DNA from: Gammaproteobacteria bacterium UBA7449 | GTDB taxonomy: Bacteria; Pseudomonadota; Gammaproteobacteria; Pseudomonadales; Pseudohongiellaceae | Assembly (NCBI GenBank): GCA_002477465.1 | Contig: DLPV01000005.1 | Coordinates: forward strand, 1-64,000 | DNA: 64,000 nucleotides | Reading direction: 5' to 3' | Shown: one piece after another, positions 18,211-26,170 of the stretch | Position numbering within the stretch: position 1 is the stretch's first letter | Layout: every line of letters begins with the position of its first letter | The notes under the pieces: generated by a model | The model's database searches: none | What the model saw: only the letters and a program-made list of their open reading frames with translations | Told to the model about the DNA's origin: nothing | Made by a program: the position numbers and the translations under genes

Positions 18211-18477
18211 ATGACTGAGATTCAAATCGAAATCATTAACAGCGCTGGTCTTCACGCCCGCGCGGCATCCAAACTGGCTGAGCTATGCGCAAGTTTTGGT
18301 TGTGAAATTCAGGTCGGACACGAGAAAATGGTTGACGGGAAAAGCATCCTCTCCCTGATGATGCTTGCAGCAGTCAAGGGCACAATGCTCACCATCACTG
18401 CAAACGGCCCCGATGAGGAGCGAGCAATAGAAGCGATCTCGAGCCTGATCAACAATCGATTCGATGAAGGGGAATAG
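18211..18477 (+). CDS. ptsO: Phosphocarrier protein NPr (HPr-like)
   Basis: The 88-residue HPr-fold protein has phosphorylated H15 (SAGLHARAASKLAEL) and the conserved serine S45 in GKSILSLMMLAA. It passes phosphate from EI-Ntr to PtsN. It is last in the rpoN-ptsN-rapZ-ptsO run, nine bases after rapZ. Confidence 0.95.
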   Translation: MTEIQIEIINSAGLHARAASKLAELCASFGCEIQVGHEKMVDGKSILSLMMLAAVKGTMLTITANGPDEERAIEAISSLINNRFDEGE

Positions 18478-18687
18478 AGTCCATTTGGCAGTGCCATCCC
18501 TGCGCGCTTTACTATGCCGAACCTATGCTGCCATCGGATTGGCTATTTAGTCCCAGCTTTACTCTAACTAATAATTCTCTTACCCCATTATTCGCTGTAG
18601 AATTGCGCTAGCTTCGGAAGCCGCTGTGCGCGAGCCAATACAATATATTTGACGCCCACCACGAAGGCGAAACACTTTAGCCACCTA

Positions 18688-18716
18688 TCCCACCAGCCGA
18701 TGAGTGGGACAAGGAG
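18688..18716 (+). promoter_or_regulatory. Hairpin abutting the mgtE ribosome-binding site
   Basis: TCCCAC (18688-18693) pairs with GTGGGA (18704-18709) across a ten-base loop. One base later comes the Shine-Dalgarno AAGGAG (18711-18716), then ATG at 18723. Such placement could modulate translation. I do not recognise the 245-base leader as a known Mg2+ riboswitch. Confidence 0.35.
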
Positions 18717-18722
18717 TAAAGC

Positions 18723-20081
18723 ATGCCCCACAGCAAGAAATCACAGTTTCAGAAAGATCATGCGCTTGAGTTAAGTCAGGCCATCGATAGCGGTTCCCTG
18801 TACCAGGTTCGGCAGATGATTAAGACGCTGCCGACTGCGGGAATTGCTCACCTATTAGAATCATCGCCTCCCCAAACTCGCAGCGTCCTATGGCAGCTGG
18901 TCGATAAAGATGCCGAAGGTGAGGTGATCCAGTACCTCAATGAAGACTTACAGAATGAAATCCTCAGTGATCTCAATGCGGAAGAGGTAGCAGAGTTAAC
19001 AGAAGGTCTGGAAGACGATGATCTTGCTGACATTCTCCAGCAGCTGCCGCAGCAGCTGGCAACAGAAGTGCTGCAGGCTATGGACCTGCAGGACCGGCAG
19101 CGGGTGGAAACAATCCTGTCTTACGATGAGAATACCGCCGGCGGCTTGATGAACACTGACACCATTACGGTGCGACGCAATCACACCGTAGAGCTAATAC
19201 TACGCTATCTTCGCCGTCACAATTCAATACCCGAAATGACAGACAACCTTCTGGTAGTTAACCGCAATGACGAGTTCCTGGGCATTTTGCCGCTGCGCGA
19301 AGTATTGGTGTCTGATCCCAATATCTCAGTCCGCGAGGTCATGCACGAAGACGTTGAAGCAATTCCTGTAGACATGGAAGCTACCCAGGTCGCTCAACTA
19401 TTCGAGCAGCATGACTGGGTCTCAGCACCGGTTGTAGACAGTGAAGGCAAGCTACTTGGCCGAATCACGATTGATGATGTGGTAGACGTTATTCGCGACA
19501 GCACAGAACACTCACTGATGAGTATGGCCGGTCTGGATGAAGAGGACGATACCTTCGCACCGGTTATCAAAACCGCTCGCCGCCGCGCCTTATGGCTGGG
19601 TGTAAACCTTTGCACCGCTATTTTGGCTTCAATGGTGATCTACCTGTTTCAGGATACGCTGGATCAGGTAGTCTATCTGGCGGTGCTAATGCCTATTGTG
19701 GCCAATATGGGTGGAGTTGCCGGCACCCAGACTCTGACGCTCGTCATACGCGAACTCGCCTTGGGGCATATCAGCTCCTCCAATAGTCGGTGGCTACTGA
19801 GAAGGGAGTTAGGAGTAGCTGGTTTGAATGGATTGCTGTGGGCAGTGGTTATTTCGGTAGTAACATTTCTATGGTACCAGGATCTCCGACTGAGTTACAT
19901 TATCGCAGCCGCCATGATGATTAACCTGGTTACTGCGGCACTCGCCGGCGCTTACCTACCGCTGTTCTTGAAGCGACTAAATGTTGATCCTGCTCTGGCG
20001 GGCTCAGTAGCACTCACCACAGTCACAGATTCCATCGGATTCTTTGCGTTTCTTGGGCTGGCACAAACTTTCTATTTGTAA
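18723..20081 (+). CDS. mgtE: Magnesium transporter MgtE
   Basis: The 452-residue Mg2+ channel has an N-terminal superhelical domain (about 25-135; LNAEEVAELTEGLEDDDLADILQQLP), paired CBS domains (about 140-262) that sense cytosolic Mg2+, a plug helix, and five membrane helices (about 288-452). The pore signature PIVANMGGVAGTQ is present. Three bases after its stop yjgA begins, so the two are probably co-transcribed. Confidence 0.95.
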   Translation: MPHSKKSQFQKDHALELSQAIDSGSLYQVRQMIKTLPTAGIAHLLESSPPQTRSVLWQLVDKDAEGEVIQYLNEDLQNEILSDLNAEEVAELTEGLEDDDLADILQQLPQQLATEVLQAMDLQDRQRVETILSYDENTAGGLMNTDTITVRRNHTVELILRYLRRHNSIPEMTDNLLVVNRNDEFLGILPLREVLVSDPNISVREVMHEDVEAIPVDMEATQVAQLFEQHDWVSAPVVDSEGKLLGRITIDDVVDVIRDSTEHSLMSMAGLDEEDDTFAPVIKTARRRALWLGVNLCTAILASMVIYLFQDTLDQVVYLAVLMPIVANMGGVAGTQTLTLVIRELALGHISSSNSRWLLRRELGVAGLNGLLWAVVISVVTFLWYQDLRLSYIIAAAMMINLVTAALAGAYLPLFLKRLNVDPALAGSVALTTVTDSIGFFAFLGLAQTFYL

Positions 20082-20083
20082 AT

Positions 20084-20584
20084 ATGTCAGAACACGAATT
20101 GGATGAAGAACAGTTTCCGAGTAAATCACAGCGCAAGCGCGAGGCACATTTACAGCAGGCTTTGGGCGAACAACTCACCCAACTTAAACCCGCACAGCTG
20201 GAATCGCTTGATTTGCCAGAACCGCTCCTGCAAGGCGTAGCCGAGTTCCAGAGACTCCCCAATAGCCACGGTGCTCGCCGCCGGCAGCTCCAGTACCTCG
20301 GCAAGCTGATGCGCCACATTGATAGTGAAGCCTTGGTCGCCAAGCTCAGTAAATTGGAATCTCCCCAAGCTGAGCCACAGCAATCTGATCTGGCAGCAAT
20401 GTGGAGCGAAAAAATTCAAACGGAGGGGAACGCGGCAATCCAATTACTGCTGGAAGCACAACCGCAACTGGACCGGCAAAAACTGCGACAGCTGCACCGA
20501 AATCTGCTCAAGGCGGGGGATCAAAAAGACCGTGAAAAGCATCGAAACCGTCTGCTGGCCTACCTGTCTGAAATACCTATTTGA
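20084..20584 (+). CDS. yjgA: Ribosome-associated protein YjgA (DUF615)
   Basis: The 166-residue, highly charged helical protein carries the DUF615 hallmarks: PSKSQRKREAHLQQALGEQL near the start, RRQLQYLGKLMR in the middle and RQLHRNLLK near the end. YjgA (DarP) promotes late assembly of the 50S subunit. It starts three bases after mgtE. Confidence 0.92.
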   Translation: MSEHELDEEQFPSKSQRKREAHLQQALGEQLTQLKPAQLESLDLPEPLLQGVAEFQRLPNSHGARRRQLQYLGKLMRHIDSEALVAKLSKLESPQAEPQQSDLAAMWSEKIQTEGNAAIQLLLEAQPQLDRQKLRQLHRNLLKAGDQKDREKHRNRLLAYLSEIPI

Positions 20585-20761
20585 ACTACCTGTCTGAACT
20601 TCAATAGACAGCCTGCGTACCCCGCTGTCCCTGCTATGCGACTGGCAGATTATAGTGATACCATCGGTGTCCCTGGGAGTAAGCGCCGACGCTGAGTTCA
20701 CACCCACGCTCGCGCCCAAACTCTTCTACAGACATCAATATAACAATAAGCAGGAAATCAC

Positions 20762-21067
20762 ATGTCTGATAAGAACGCTCACGAGTATTGGAAATCCAAC
20801 ATCCGAATTGTGCTGTCGCTGCTGGCGGTCTGGTTCTTCATTTCATTTGTTTGCGGTATTTTACTGGTCGATGTTCTGGATTCGATTCGTTTCGGTGGAT
20901 TCAAACTAGGATTTTGGATAGCTCAGCAGGGTGCCATCTTCGTGTTCGTTGCGCTCATCTATGTTTACATCTATTTGATGGACAAACTAGATGATAAATA
21001 CAACCTCAACCGCGATGCGGACGAGGCAGTTGGACAAGCGAGCAAAGAATCGGAGGAAATCCGATGA
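20762..21067 (+). CDS. Small subunit of sodium/solute symporter (DUF4212)
   Basis: The 101-residue protein has two membrane helices (about 17-38 and 54-76) separated by FGGFKLGFWIAQQG, the pattern of DUF4212. Members are always paired with a large SSS-family symporter of the VC_2705 group, as here, where the stop overlaps the next start by four bases (ATGA). The pair is probably an organic-acid (acetate-like) transporter, but the substrate is not fixed by sequence. Confidence 0.88.
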   Translation: MSDKNAHEYWKSNIRIVLSLLAVWFFISFVCGILLVDVLDSIRFGGFKLGFWIAQQGAIFVFVALIYVYIYLMDKLDDKYNLNRDADEAVGQASKESEEIR

Positions 21068-22752
21068 GCGTTCAAATTTGGACCTTTGTATTTGTGTTCC
21101 TGACCTTTGGTCTTTACATAGGGATTGCCGTCTGGTCCCGAGCAGGATCAACGAGCGAGTTTTATGTGGCAGGTGGAGGCGTACCCCCATTGGCCAATGG
21201 CATGGCAACCGCCGCAGACTGGATGTCGGCAGCCTCGTTCATTTCAATGGCGGGTCTAATTTCATTCCTGGGGCGTGATGGGACGTTTTATCTTATGGGC
21301 TGGACCGGAGGCTACGTCTTGCTGGCTCTGTTACTTGCTCCTTATTTGCGGAAATTTGGCAAATTTACAGTGCCGGATTTCATCGGCGACCGCTATTACT
21401 CCCGCACCGCACGTCTGATCGCAGTTTTCTGCGCCATCTCAGTCTCGTTTGTCTACGTATGCGGGCAGATGCAAGGCGCGGGGATCGTGTTTTCAAGATT
21501 CCTGGAAGTTGATATCACCACCGGTGTAATTATTGGTATGGCAATCGTATTCTTTTATGCCGTGCTAGGCGGCATGAAGGGAATTACCTATACCCAGGTT
21601 GCGCAGTATTGTGTGCTGATATTCGCTTTTATGGTGCCGGCTATCTTTATTTCTATTCTGATGACGGGCATTCCTATTCCGCAAATTGGCTTTGGCGCCG
21701 AGTTAAATGAGGCTTTCGGCGGCGGTTATCTTCTGGATCGTCTGGACGGATTGAGCTCTGAGCTTGGCTTTGCGGTTTATACCGAGGGACAGCGCAGCAC
21801 CCAGGATGTGTTTTTCATCACCGCCGCACTCATGTTTGGAACCGCCGGACTCCCGCATGTGATTATCCGTTTCTTTACCGTCCCCAACGTCAGGGATGCC
21901 CGCAGATCTGCAGGCTTTGCGCTGATTTTCATTGCCATCCTGTACACCACGGCACCTGCGGTCGCCGCATTCGCCCGCACTAACCTGATCGACACGGTCA
22001 ACAACGCGGAATATGCGGCTATGCCCGAATGGTTCAGCAAATGGGAAACCACCAACCTGATATCTTTCACGGATAAAAACAATGATGGGCTTATCCAGTA
22101 TGTGGGGGACCCTGAGCGCAACGAACTCGAGGTGAATCGGGACATCATGGTACTCGCGAACCCGGAGATCGCTGGACTGCCGAATTGGGTGGTCGCATTG
22201 GTGGCGGCGGGCGCCCTTGCCGCCGCACTCTCCACCGCAGCCGGATTGTTACTAGTGATTTCCACTTCGGTAGCTCACGACCTGATGAAACGCAGCTTCA
22301 TGCCTGATATTTCTGAAAAGCAGGAGTTGCGCTCAGCACGCATTGCAATATTCGTGGCTGTGCTGGTGGCTGGCTATGTCGGCATCAATCCACCAGCCTA
22401 CGTAGCGCAGGTCGTCGCCTATGCCTTTGGCCTGGCTGCCGCATCGTTCTTCCCAGCTATCGTACTGGGTATATTCCAAAAGCGAATGAACAAGCAGGGC
22501 GCGATAGTCGGAATGATAACGGGCTTCCTGTTCACTGCTAGCTACATCGTCTATTTCAAAACCATCAATCCGACTATGGACAATGCATCGGGCTGGCTGT
22601 TTGGTATCTCGCCTGAGGGAATTGGTGCTTTTGGCACGCTGATCAATTTTACAGCGGCAAGCCTTATAGCCCGGCTCACCCCGGAACCACCAGAAGATGT
22701 GCAGGCTATCGTGGAAGAGATCAGGTTACCGGGCGAGGCAATTGCCCGTTAA
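21064..22752 (+). CDS. Sodium:solute symporter, VC_2705/ActP-like group
   Basis: The 562-residue SSS-family transporter has about 13 helices. The N-terminus reads GGVPPLANGMATAADWMSAASF and the family segment GTAGLPHVIIRFFTVP is around residue 258. A soluble loop of about 60 residues (LISFTDKNNDGLIQYVGDPERNELEV) interrupts helices 8 and 9 and includes a D-K-N-N-D-G-L-I EF-hand-like loop. It is coupled to the DUF4212 subunit. Probable cargo is acetate or another short carboxylate, given ActP homology; acs lies 23 kb away. Confidence 0.9.
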   Translation: MSVQIWTFVFVFLTFGLYIGIAVWSRAGSTSEFYVAGGGVPPLANGMATAADWMSAASFISMAGLISFLGRDGTFYLMGWTGGYVLLALLLAPYLRKFGKFTVPDFIGDRYYSRTARLIAVFCAISVSFVYVCGQMQGAGIVFSRFLEVDITTGVIIGMAIVFFYAVLGGMKGITYTQVAQYCVLIFAFMVPAIFISILMTGIPIPQIGFGAELNEAFGGGYLLDRLDGLSSELGFAVYTEGQRSTQDVFFITAALMFGTAGLPHVIIRFFTVPNVRDARRSAGFALIFIAILYTTAPAVAAFARTNLIDTVNNAEYAAMPEWFSKWETTNLISFTDKNNDGLIQYVGDPERNELEVNRDIMVLANPEIAGLPNWVVALVAAGALAAALSTAAGLLLVISTSVAHDLMKRSFMPDISEKQELRSARIAIFVAVLVAGYVGINPPAYVAQVVAYAFGLAAASFFPAIVLGIFQKRMNKQGAIVGMITGFLFTASYIVYFKTINPTMDNASGWLFGISPEGIGAFGTLINFTAASLIARLTPEPPEDVQAIVEEIRLPGEAIAR

Positions 22753-22761
22753 GCAATTGCC
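22737..22761 (+). terminator. Hairpin over the symporter stop codon
   Basis: GGCAATTGC (22737-22745) and GCAATTGCC (22753-22761) form a perfect nine-base stem with a seven-base loop that contains the TAA stop. Only a weak T-rich stretch (GGTTTAATTTA) follows. It lies between convergent genes, so it may terminate transcription in either direction. Confidence 0.4.
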
Positions 22762-22781
22762 CTACTGGTTTAATTTATAGA

Positions 22782-24452
22782 TTAGGCCTTGTGCTTGCCG
22801 TGGCCGGTTTTCTCCCAGTATTCGGTCACAGTAGCCTTCATCTCTTTATGCATTAGCAGGATGCCAATAAGATTCGGCACCGTCATCAGCACAATAGTTA
22901 TCAATGAGATATTCCATACTACCGTTGTATCGGCTAGCGCCGCGGTAAAAAACCCCAGCACATAAACGATGCGATACGGCAATACTGACTTGGTTCCAAA
23001 CAGATAGGTCATCGCCCTGTCGCCATAGTAAGACCAGGCAATCGCCGTAGAAAAAGCGAACAGCATCAAGCCGATAGAGACGATGTACTGACCAAAGTCG
23101 CCAAACAACCCGCGTGTAAATGCGCGGGTGGTAAGCGGAACCGAGTGTAGTAAGGAATCACCGGTCACGACTACCGTCATATCCTCCAACTGGCCGTCGA
23201 CAACATTCACGGTGCCTGATATCGGACTGTCATCACGGGAGTAGATGGTGTTTTCGGCAACGGAACGGGCCGCGATCAGGGTAAAAGCATCTGCATTTTG
23301 CGGCACACCGTTATTAAGGGTGATGGTGCCGCTATAGCTCTGTGCTTCCGACTCTTCGCCACTCAAATAAGCGAATAAACTCGACACATCTTCAGCATTG
23401 TCCCCGGTAAAAGACCCTGAGACAAAGCTCATGTCAGCACGTTGAAATTCATTTTCGAATTTTTCCATCCACACACCTGATGAAAGAATGACCAGGCCCG
23501 TGATGGTGCAGATAACGATAGTGTCGATAAATGGCTCCAGGATAGAAACCATACCCTCGTCGGCTGGTTCATCGGTACGCGCAGCGGCGTGGGCAATTGG
23601 AGCAGATCCCTGCCCTGCCTCGTTGGAATAGAGCCCCCTGTTCACACCGCGGTCAAAGGCATAGGCAAACGAGGCACCCAGAAAGCCACCGACGGCCGCT
23701 GATCCGGAAAAGGCATTGCTAAAAATTGACAGAAACGAGGGTACAATATTTCCAATATTCGGAATAATTACCGCGAAGGCACCAATCAAGTAAATCACTG
23801 CCATGGTCGGTACGATGGTAGCCGCCACTTTGGCTATGCGGGAGATTCCCCCGATGATGACAAGGGCCAATAATATCGAGAGAACACTCGCGGTAATCCA
23901 GGGGTCGAGATCGAAGGTGCTCTCAAGGCCAGAGGCAATGCTGTTAATTTGCGGCAAGTTCCCGGTGCCAAATGAACTCAGCACAGTCGCGATGGCAAAC
24001 ACAATGGCAAGCCACTTGGCATTGAGCCCTTTCTCCATGTAATACATGGGCCCGCCAGCCATGGTGCCGTCTGCGGTCTCATTACGATACTTGTGCGAGA
24101 GCGTGACCTCGACAAATTTACTGGTCATGCCAAAGAAGGCGGTCATCCACATCCAGAACAAAGCCGCTGGGCCACCAAGATGTAAAGCGAGTGCAACCCC
24201 GCCGATGTTACCAGTACCCACGGTGCCAGATAGCGCTGTGGCAAGCGCTTGGAAATGGGAGGTATCGCCCTTCGCACCATCCTTGTCGAATTTACCGGTG
24301 GTTACCCCGATCGCGTGCTTGAAATATCGAATCTGGGGAAAGCCCAGGTAGAGCGTGAAAAAGATGCCCGTCGCAAGAAGTAAAGTGGGAAACCAGATAG
24401 CGCTTCCAAGGAAGCTATCAATATAGATTAGAAAGTCATTTACCGCGTCCAA
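22782..24452 (-). CDS. AgcS-family sodium:alanine/glycine symporter with extra loop domain
   Basis: The protein is 556 residues; typical AgcS members are about 450-480. The core is clear: GTVGTGNIGGVALAL (about 76-90), the GGPMYYMEKG loop, NRGLYSNEAGQGSAPIAHAAA (271-291) and the C-terminal IGLMLFAFSTAIAWSYYGDRA. Between the helix ending near residue 328 and the helix starting near 456 lies an added hydrophilic, Ser/Thr/Asp-rich stretch (about 330-440) with beta-strand character (GTITLNNG, GTVNVVDGQLEDMTVVVTGD). Its role is unknown. The gene stands alone. Confidence 0.9.
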   Translation of the reverse strand: MDAVNDFLIYIDSFLGSAIWFPTLLLATGIFFTLYLGFPQIRYFKHAIGVTTGKFDKDGAKGDTSHFQALATALSGTVGTGNIGGVALALHLGGPAALFWMWMTAFFGMTSKFVEVTLSHKYRNETADGTMAGGPMYYMEKGLNAKWLAIVFAIATVLSSFGTGNLPQINSIASGLESTFDLDPWITASVLSILLALVIIGGISRIAKVAATIVPTMAVIYLIGAFAVIIPNIGNIVPSFLSIFSNAFSGSAAVGGFLGASFAYAFDRGVNRGLYSNEAGQGSAPIAHAAARTDEPADEGMVSILEPFIDTIVICTITGLVILSSGVWMEKFENEFQRADMSFVSGSFTGDNAEDVSSLFAYLSGEESEAQSYSGTITLNNGVPQNADAFTLIAARSVAENTIYSRDDSPISGTVNVVDGQLEDMTVVVTGDSLLHSVPLTTRAFTRGLFGDFGQYIVSIGLMLFAFSTAIAWSYYGDRAMTYLFGTKSVLPYRIVYVLGFFTAALADTTVVWNISLITIVLMTVPNLIGILLMHKEMKATVTEYWEKTGHGKHKA

Positions 24453-24583
24453 GAGCCTTACCTGCCTTTTTCGAAATTGTTATTAAAAGTGGGGAGCGCC
24501 ATATTGCTTGCGCCTGAACCGCTATTGCGAAATTGAAGAAGATAGCCACCTGCGCACGCCAACTTCAACTAGTCGTCTCTCAC

Positions 24584-25405
24584 TTAATCGTCACTTACAG
24601 TAATTGTAGGCCCAGCCCCCTGACTGCTCGCCAGCTGCTGAATGCCGACGCCGACCTTATCTGCCAAATCCAGATAAGCCCGGGCGACCGCAGAATCGGC
24701 TTCTGATGCTACCACAGGATTGCCGCTGTCTGTTTTTTCTCTAATCGTGATATCCAGAGGTAGCCTGCCAATCACCTCCACACCGTATTCAGAGGCCAGC
24801 CGCCCCCCCCCCTCAGATCCGAAAATTGCCTCAGAATGCCCACAATTAGTGCAGGTATGCATGGACATATTTTCGACGACCCCCAGGATGGGAACGCCGA
24901 CTTTCTGAAACATCTCTATGCCCTTGCGGGCATCGGCCAGCGCCACATCCTGGGGAGTGGTGACAACAACAGCACCTGAGACATTGACTGACTGAGCCAG
25001 GCTGAGCTGGATGTCTCCCGTACCCGGCGGCATATCTACAATAAGGTAGTCGAGTTCAGACCAGGCCGTGTCACTCAATATCTGGTTGAATGCGGAGATG
25101 ATCATGGGCGCTCGCCACACCATTGCGGTCTTGGGGTCCACCAGCACACCCATGGAGTTGCATTCCACACCATGCACAGTGATCGGCACCATCAGACGCT
25201 GATCCCGGATTTCTGGCCGCGTGCCCGGCGCGATCCCCATCATAAGCGGGATGCTGGGCCCATAGATGTCGGCATCCAGGATACCCACGGCGTACCCCCG
25301 ATGCTTGAGGGCCACAGCCAGATTCACTGCTGTGGTCGACTTACCTACGCCTCCTTTTCCGGAGGCTACACAAACAATGTGCTTAATCTGCGGGAGCTTG
25401 TTCAA
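24584..25405 (-). CDS. apbC: Iron-sulfur cluster carrier ATPase Mrp/ApbC
   Basis: The 273-residue P-loop NTPase has a deviant Walker A (GKGGVGKS, 16-23), a switch region (DADIYGPS), MPPGTGD, and the cluster-bridging C185-T-N-C188. It moves Fe-S clusters to target enzymes. The N-terminal DUF59/MIP18-like domain found in many Mrp proteins is missing, so this is the short form. The codons for S197-E-G-G-G-R contain ten consecutive G residues (plus-strand C10 at 24803-24812), but the frame is intact. Confidence 0.94.
   Translation of the reverse strand: MNKLPQIKHIVCVASGKGGVGKSTTAVNLAVALKHRGYAVGILDADIYGPSIPLMMGIAPGTRPEIRDQRLMVPITVHGVECNSMGVLVDPKTAMVWRAPMIISAFNQILSDTAWSELDYLIVDMPPGTGDIQLSLAQSVNVSGAVVVTTPQDVALADARKGIEMFQKVGVPILGVVENMSMHTCTNCGHSEAIFGSEGGGRLASEYGVEVIGRLPLDITIREKTDSGNPVVASEADSAVARAYLDLADKVGVGIQQLASSQGAGPTITVSDD
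24803..24812 (-). repeat. Ten-base G homopolymer inside apbC
   Basis: The coding strand has ten consecutive G residues across the Glu-Gly-Gly-Gly codons after the CxxC motif. Slippage by one base would shift the frame and remove the last ~70 residues. Confidence 0.9.
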
Positions 25406-25533
25406 TACCTTTCCTTTTCTGGCCTTAGAAAACTCAACACTACGCCTGGTGAAGCGTTGGGGATTATCTTTGATTGACCTGCAAAAATAAAATAGTCATG
25501 ACAGAACCTCAGGTTCATCGCTAAAATCAGGAT

Positions 25534-26079
25534 ATGAAGAAAACACTATTCAACCTGGTTCTGCTAAGCAGCGCGACCTGGGCGGCGGAATTGCAGCAGG
25601 AGAGCGATCTAAAATTCGCTTTCTACTCGTCTGCCTGGGGGGAGAATACAGACGACGGTCTGCGACTGGTAGCCAATAATCAGAGCACCAGTGATGTAGT
25701 ATTGAAAGAGGTTCTGTTCCTGAAAGATTCGGCAGCAAGCAGCGATGATGTCTCAGTGGATGTCAATTTGCTGATACCCGCTGGCGCATACGCAGATACC
25801 GAATTTGACTATATAGATCTACTGGCAGACGACGAGTGCATTGAGCGCACCATGGAAAGCAATTGGCGACTGGCCGAGATTTCTAATTATACGCTCAACC
25901 CTTCCGTTAGAAATCTCATTATCGAGGACACTGACTCGTTTCGCATCTATCAATGTGTAGAGACAATCATCACCCGCTGGCAGGTTATCAGCGATAACGA
26001 GGCAGCAGAGTCGGCGGCTGCACAACCAATAGAAAAAGAAGAGTGGATTCTATTCCATTTTGAGACCCGCCGCCTGTAG
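25534..26079 (+). CDS. Secreted protein of unknown function
   Basis: The 181-residue protein opens with a short Sec-like signal (KKTLFNLVLLSSATWAAEL). The body is acidic and probably beta-rich, with two cysteines (ADDECIER, RIYQCVET) that could form a disulfide in the periplasm. No catalytic motif is visible and I do not recognise a family. It is divergent from apbC and ends at a strong shared terminator facing hppA. Confidence 0.7.
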   Translation: MKKTLFNLVLLSSATWAAELQQESDLKFAFYSSAWGENTDDGLRLVANNQSTSDVVLKEVLFLKDSAASSDDVSVDVNLLIPAGAYADTEFDYIDLLADDECIERTMESNWRLAEISNYTLNPSVRNLIIEDTDSFRIYQCVETIITRWQVISDNEAAESAAAQPIEKEEWILFHFETRRL

Positions 26080-26110
26080 CGGAATTGTCCTCGCCATTTA
26101 CGCAACCAAC

Positions 26111-26138
26111 AAAAAAAGGGGCCAATTGGCCCCTTTTT
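26111..26138. terminator. Bidirectional terminator between the 25.5-kb gene and hppA
   Basis: GGGGCCAATTGGCCCC (26118-26133) is a perfect palindrome. It is flanked by seven A residues on the left and five T residues on the right, so it can stop both convergent transcripts. Confidence 0.9.
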
Positions 26139-26170
26139 CATGTTTCAGTCATTCAGCAAGATCGTATGAC

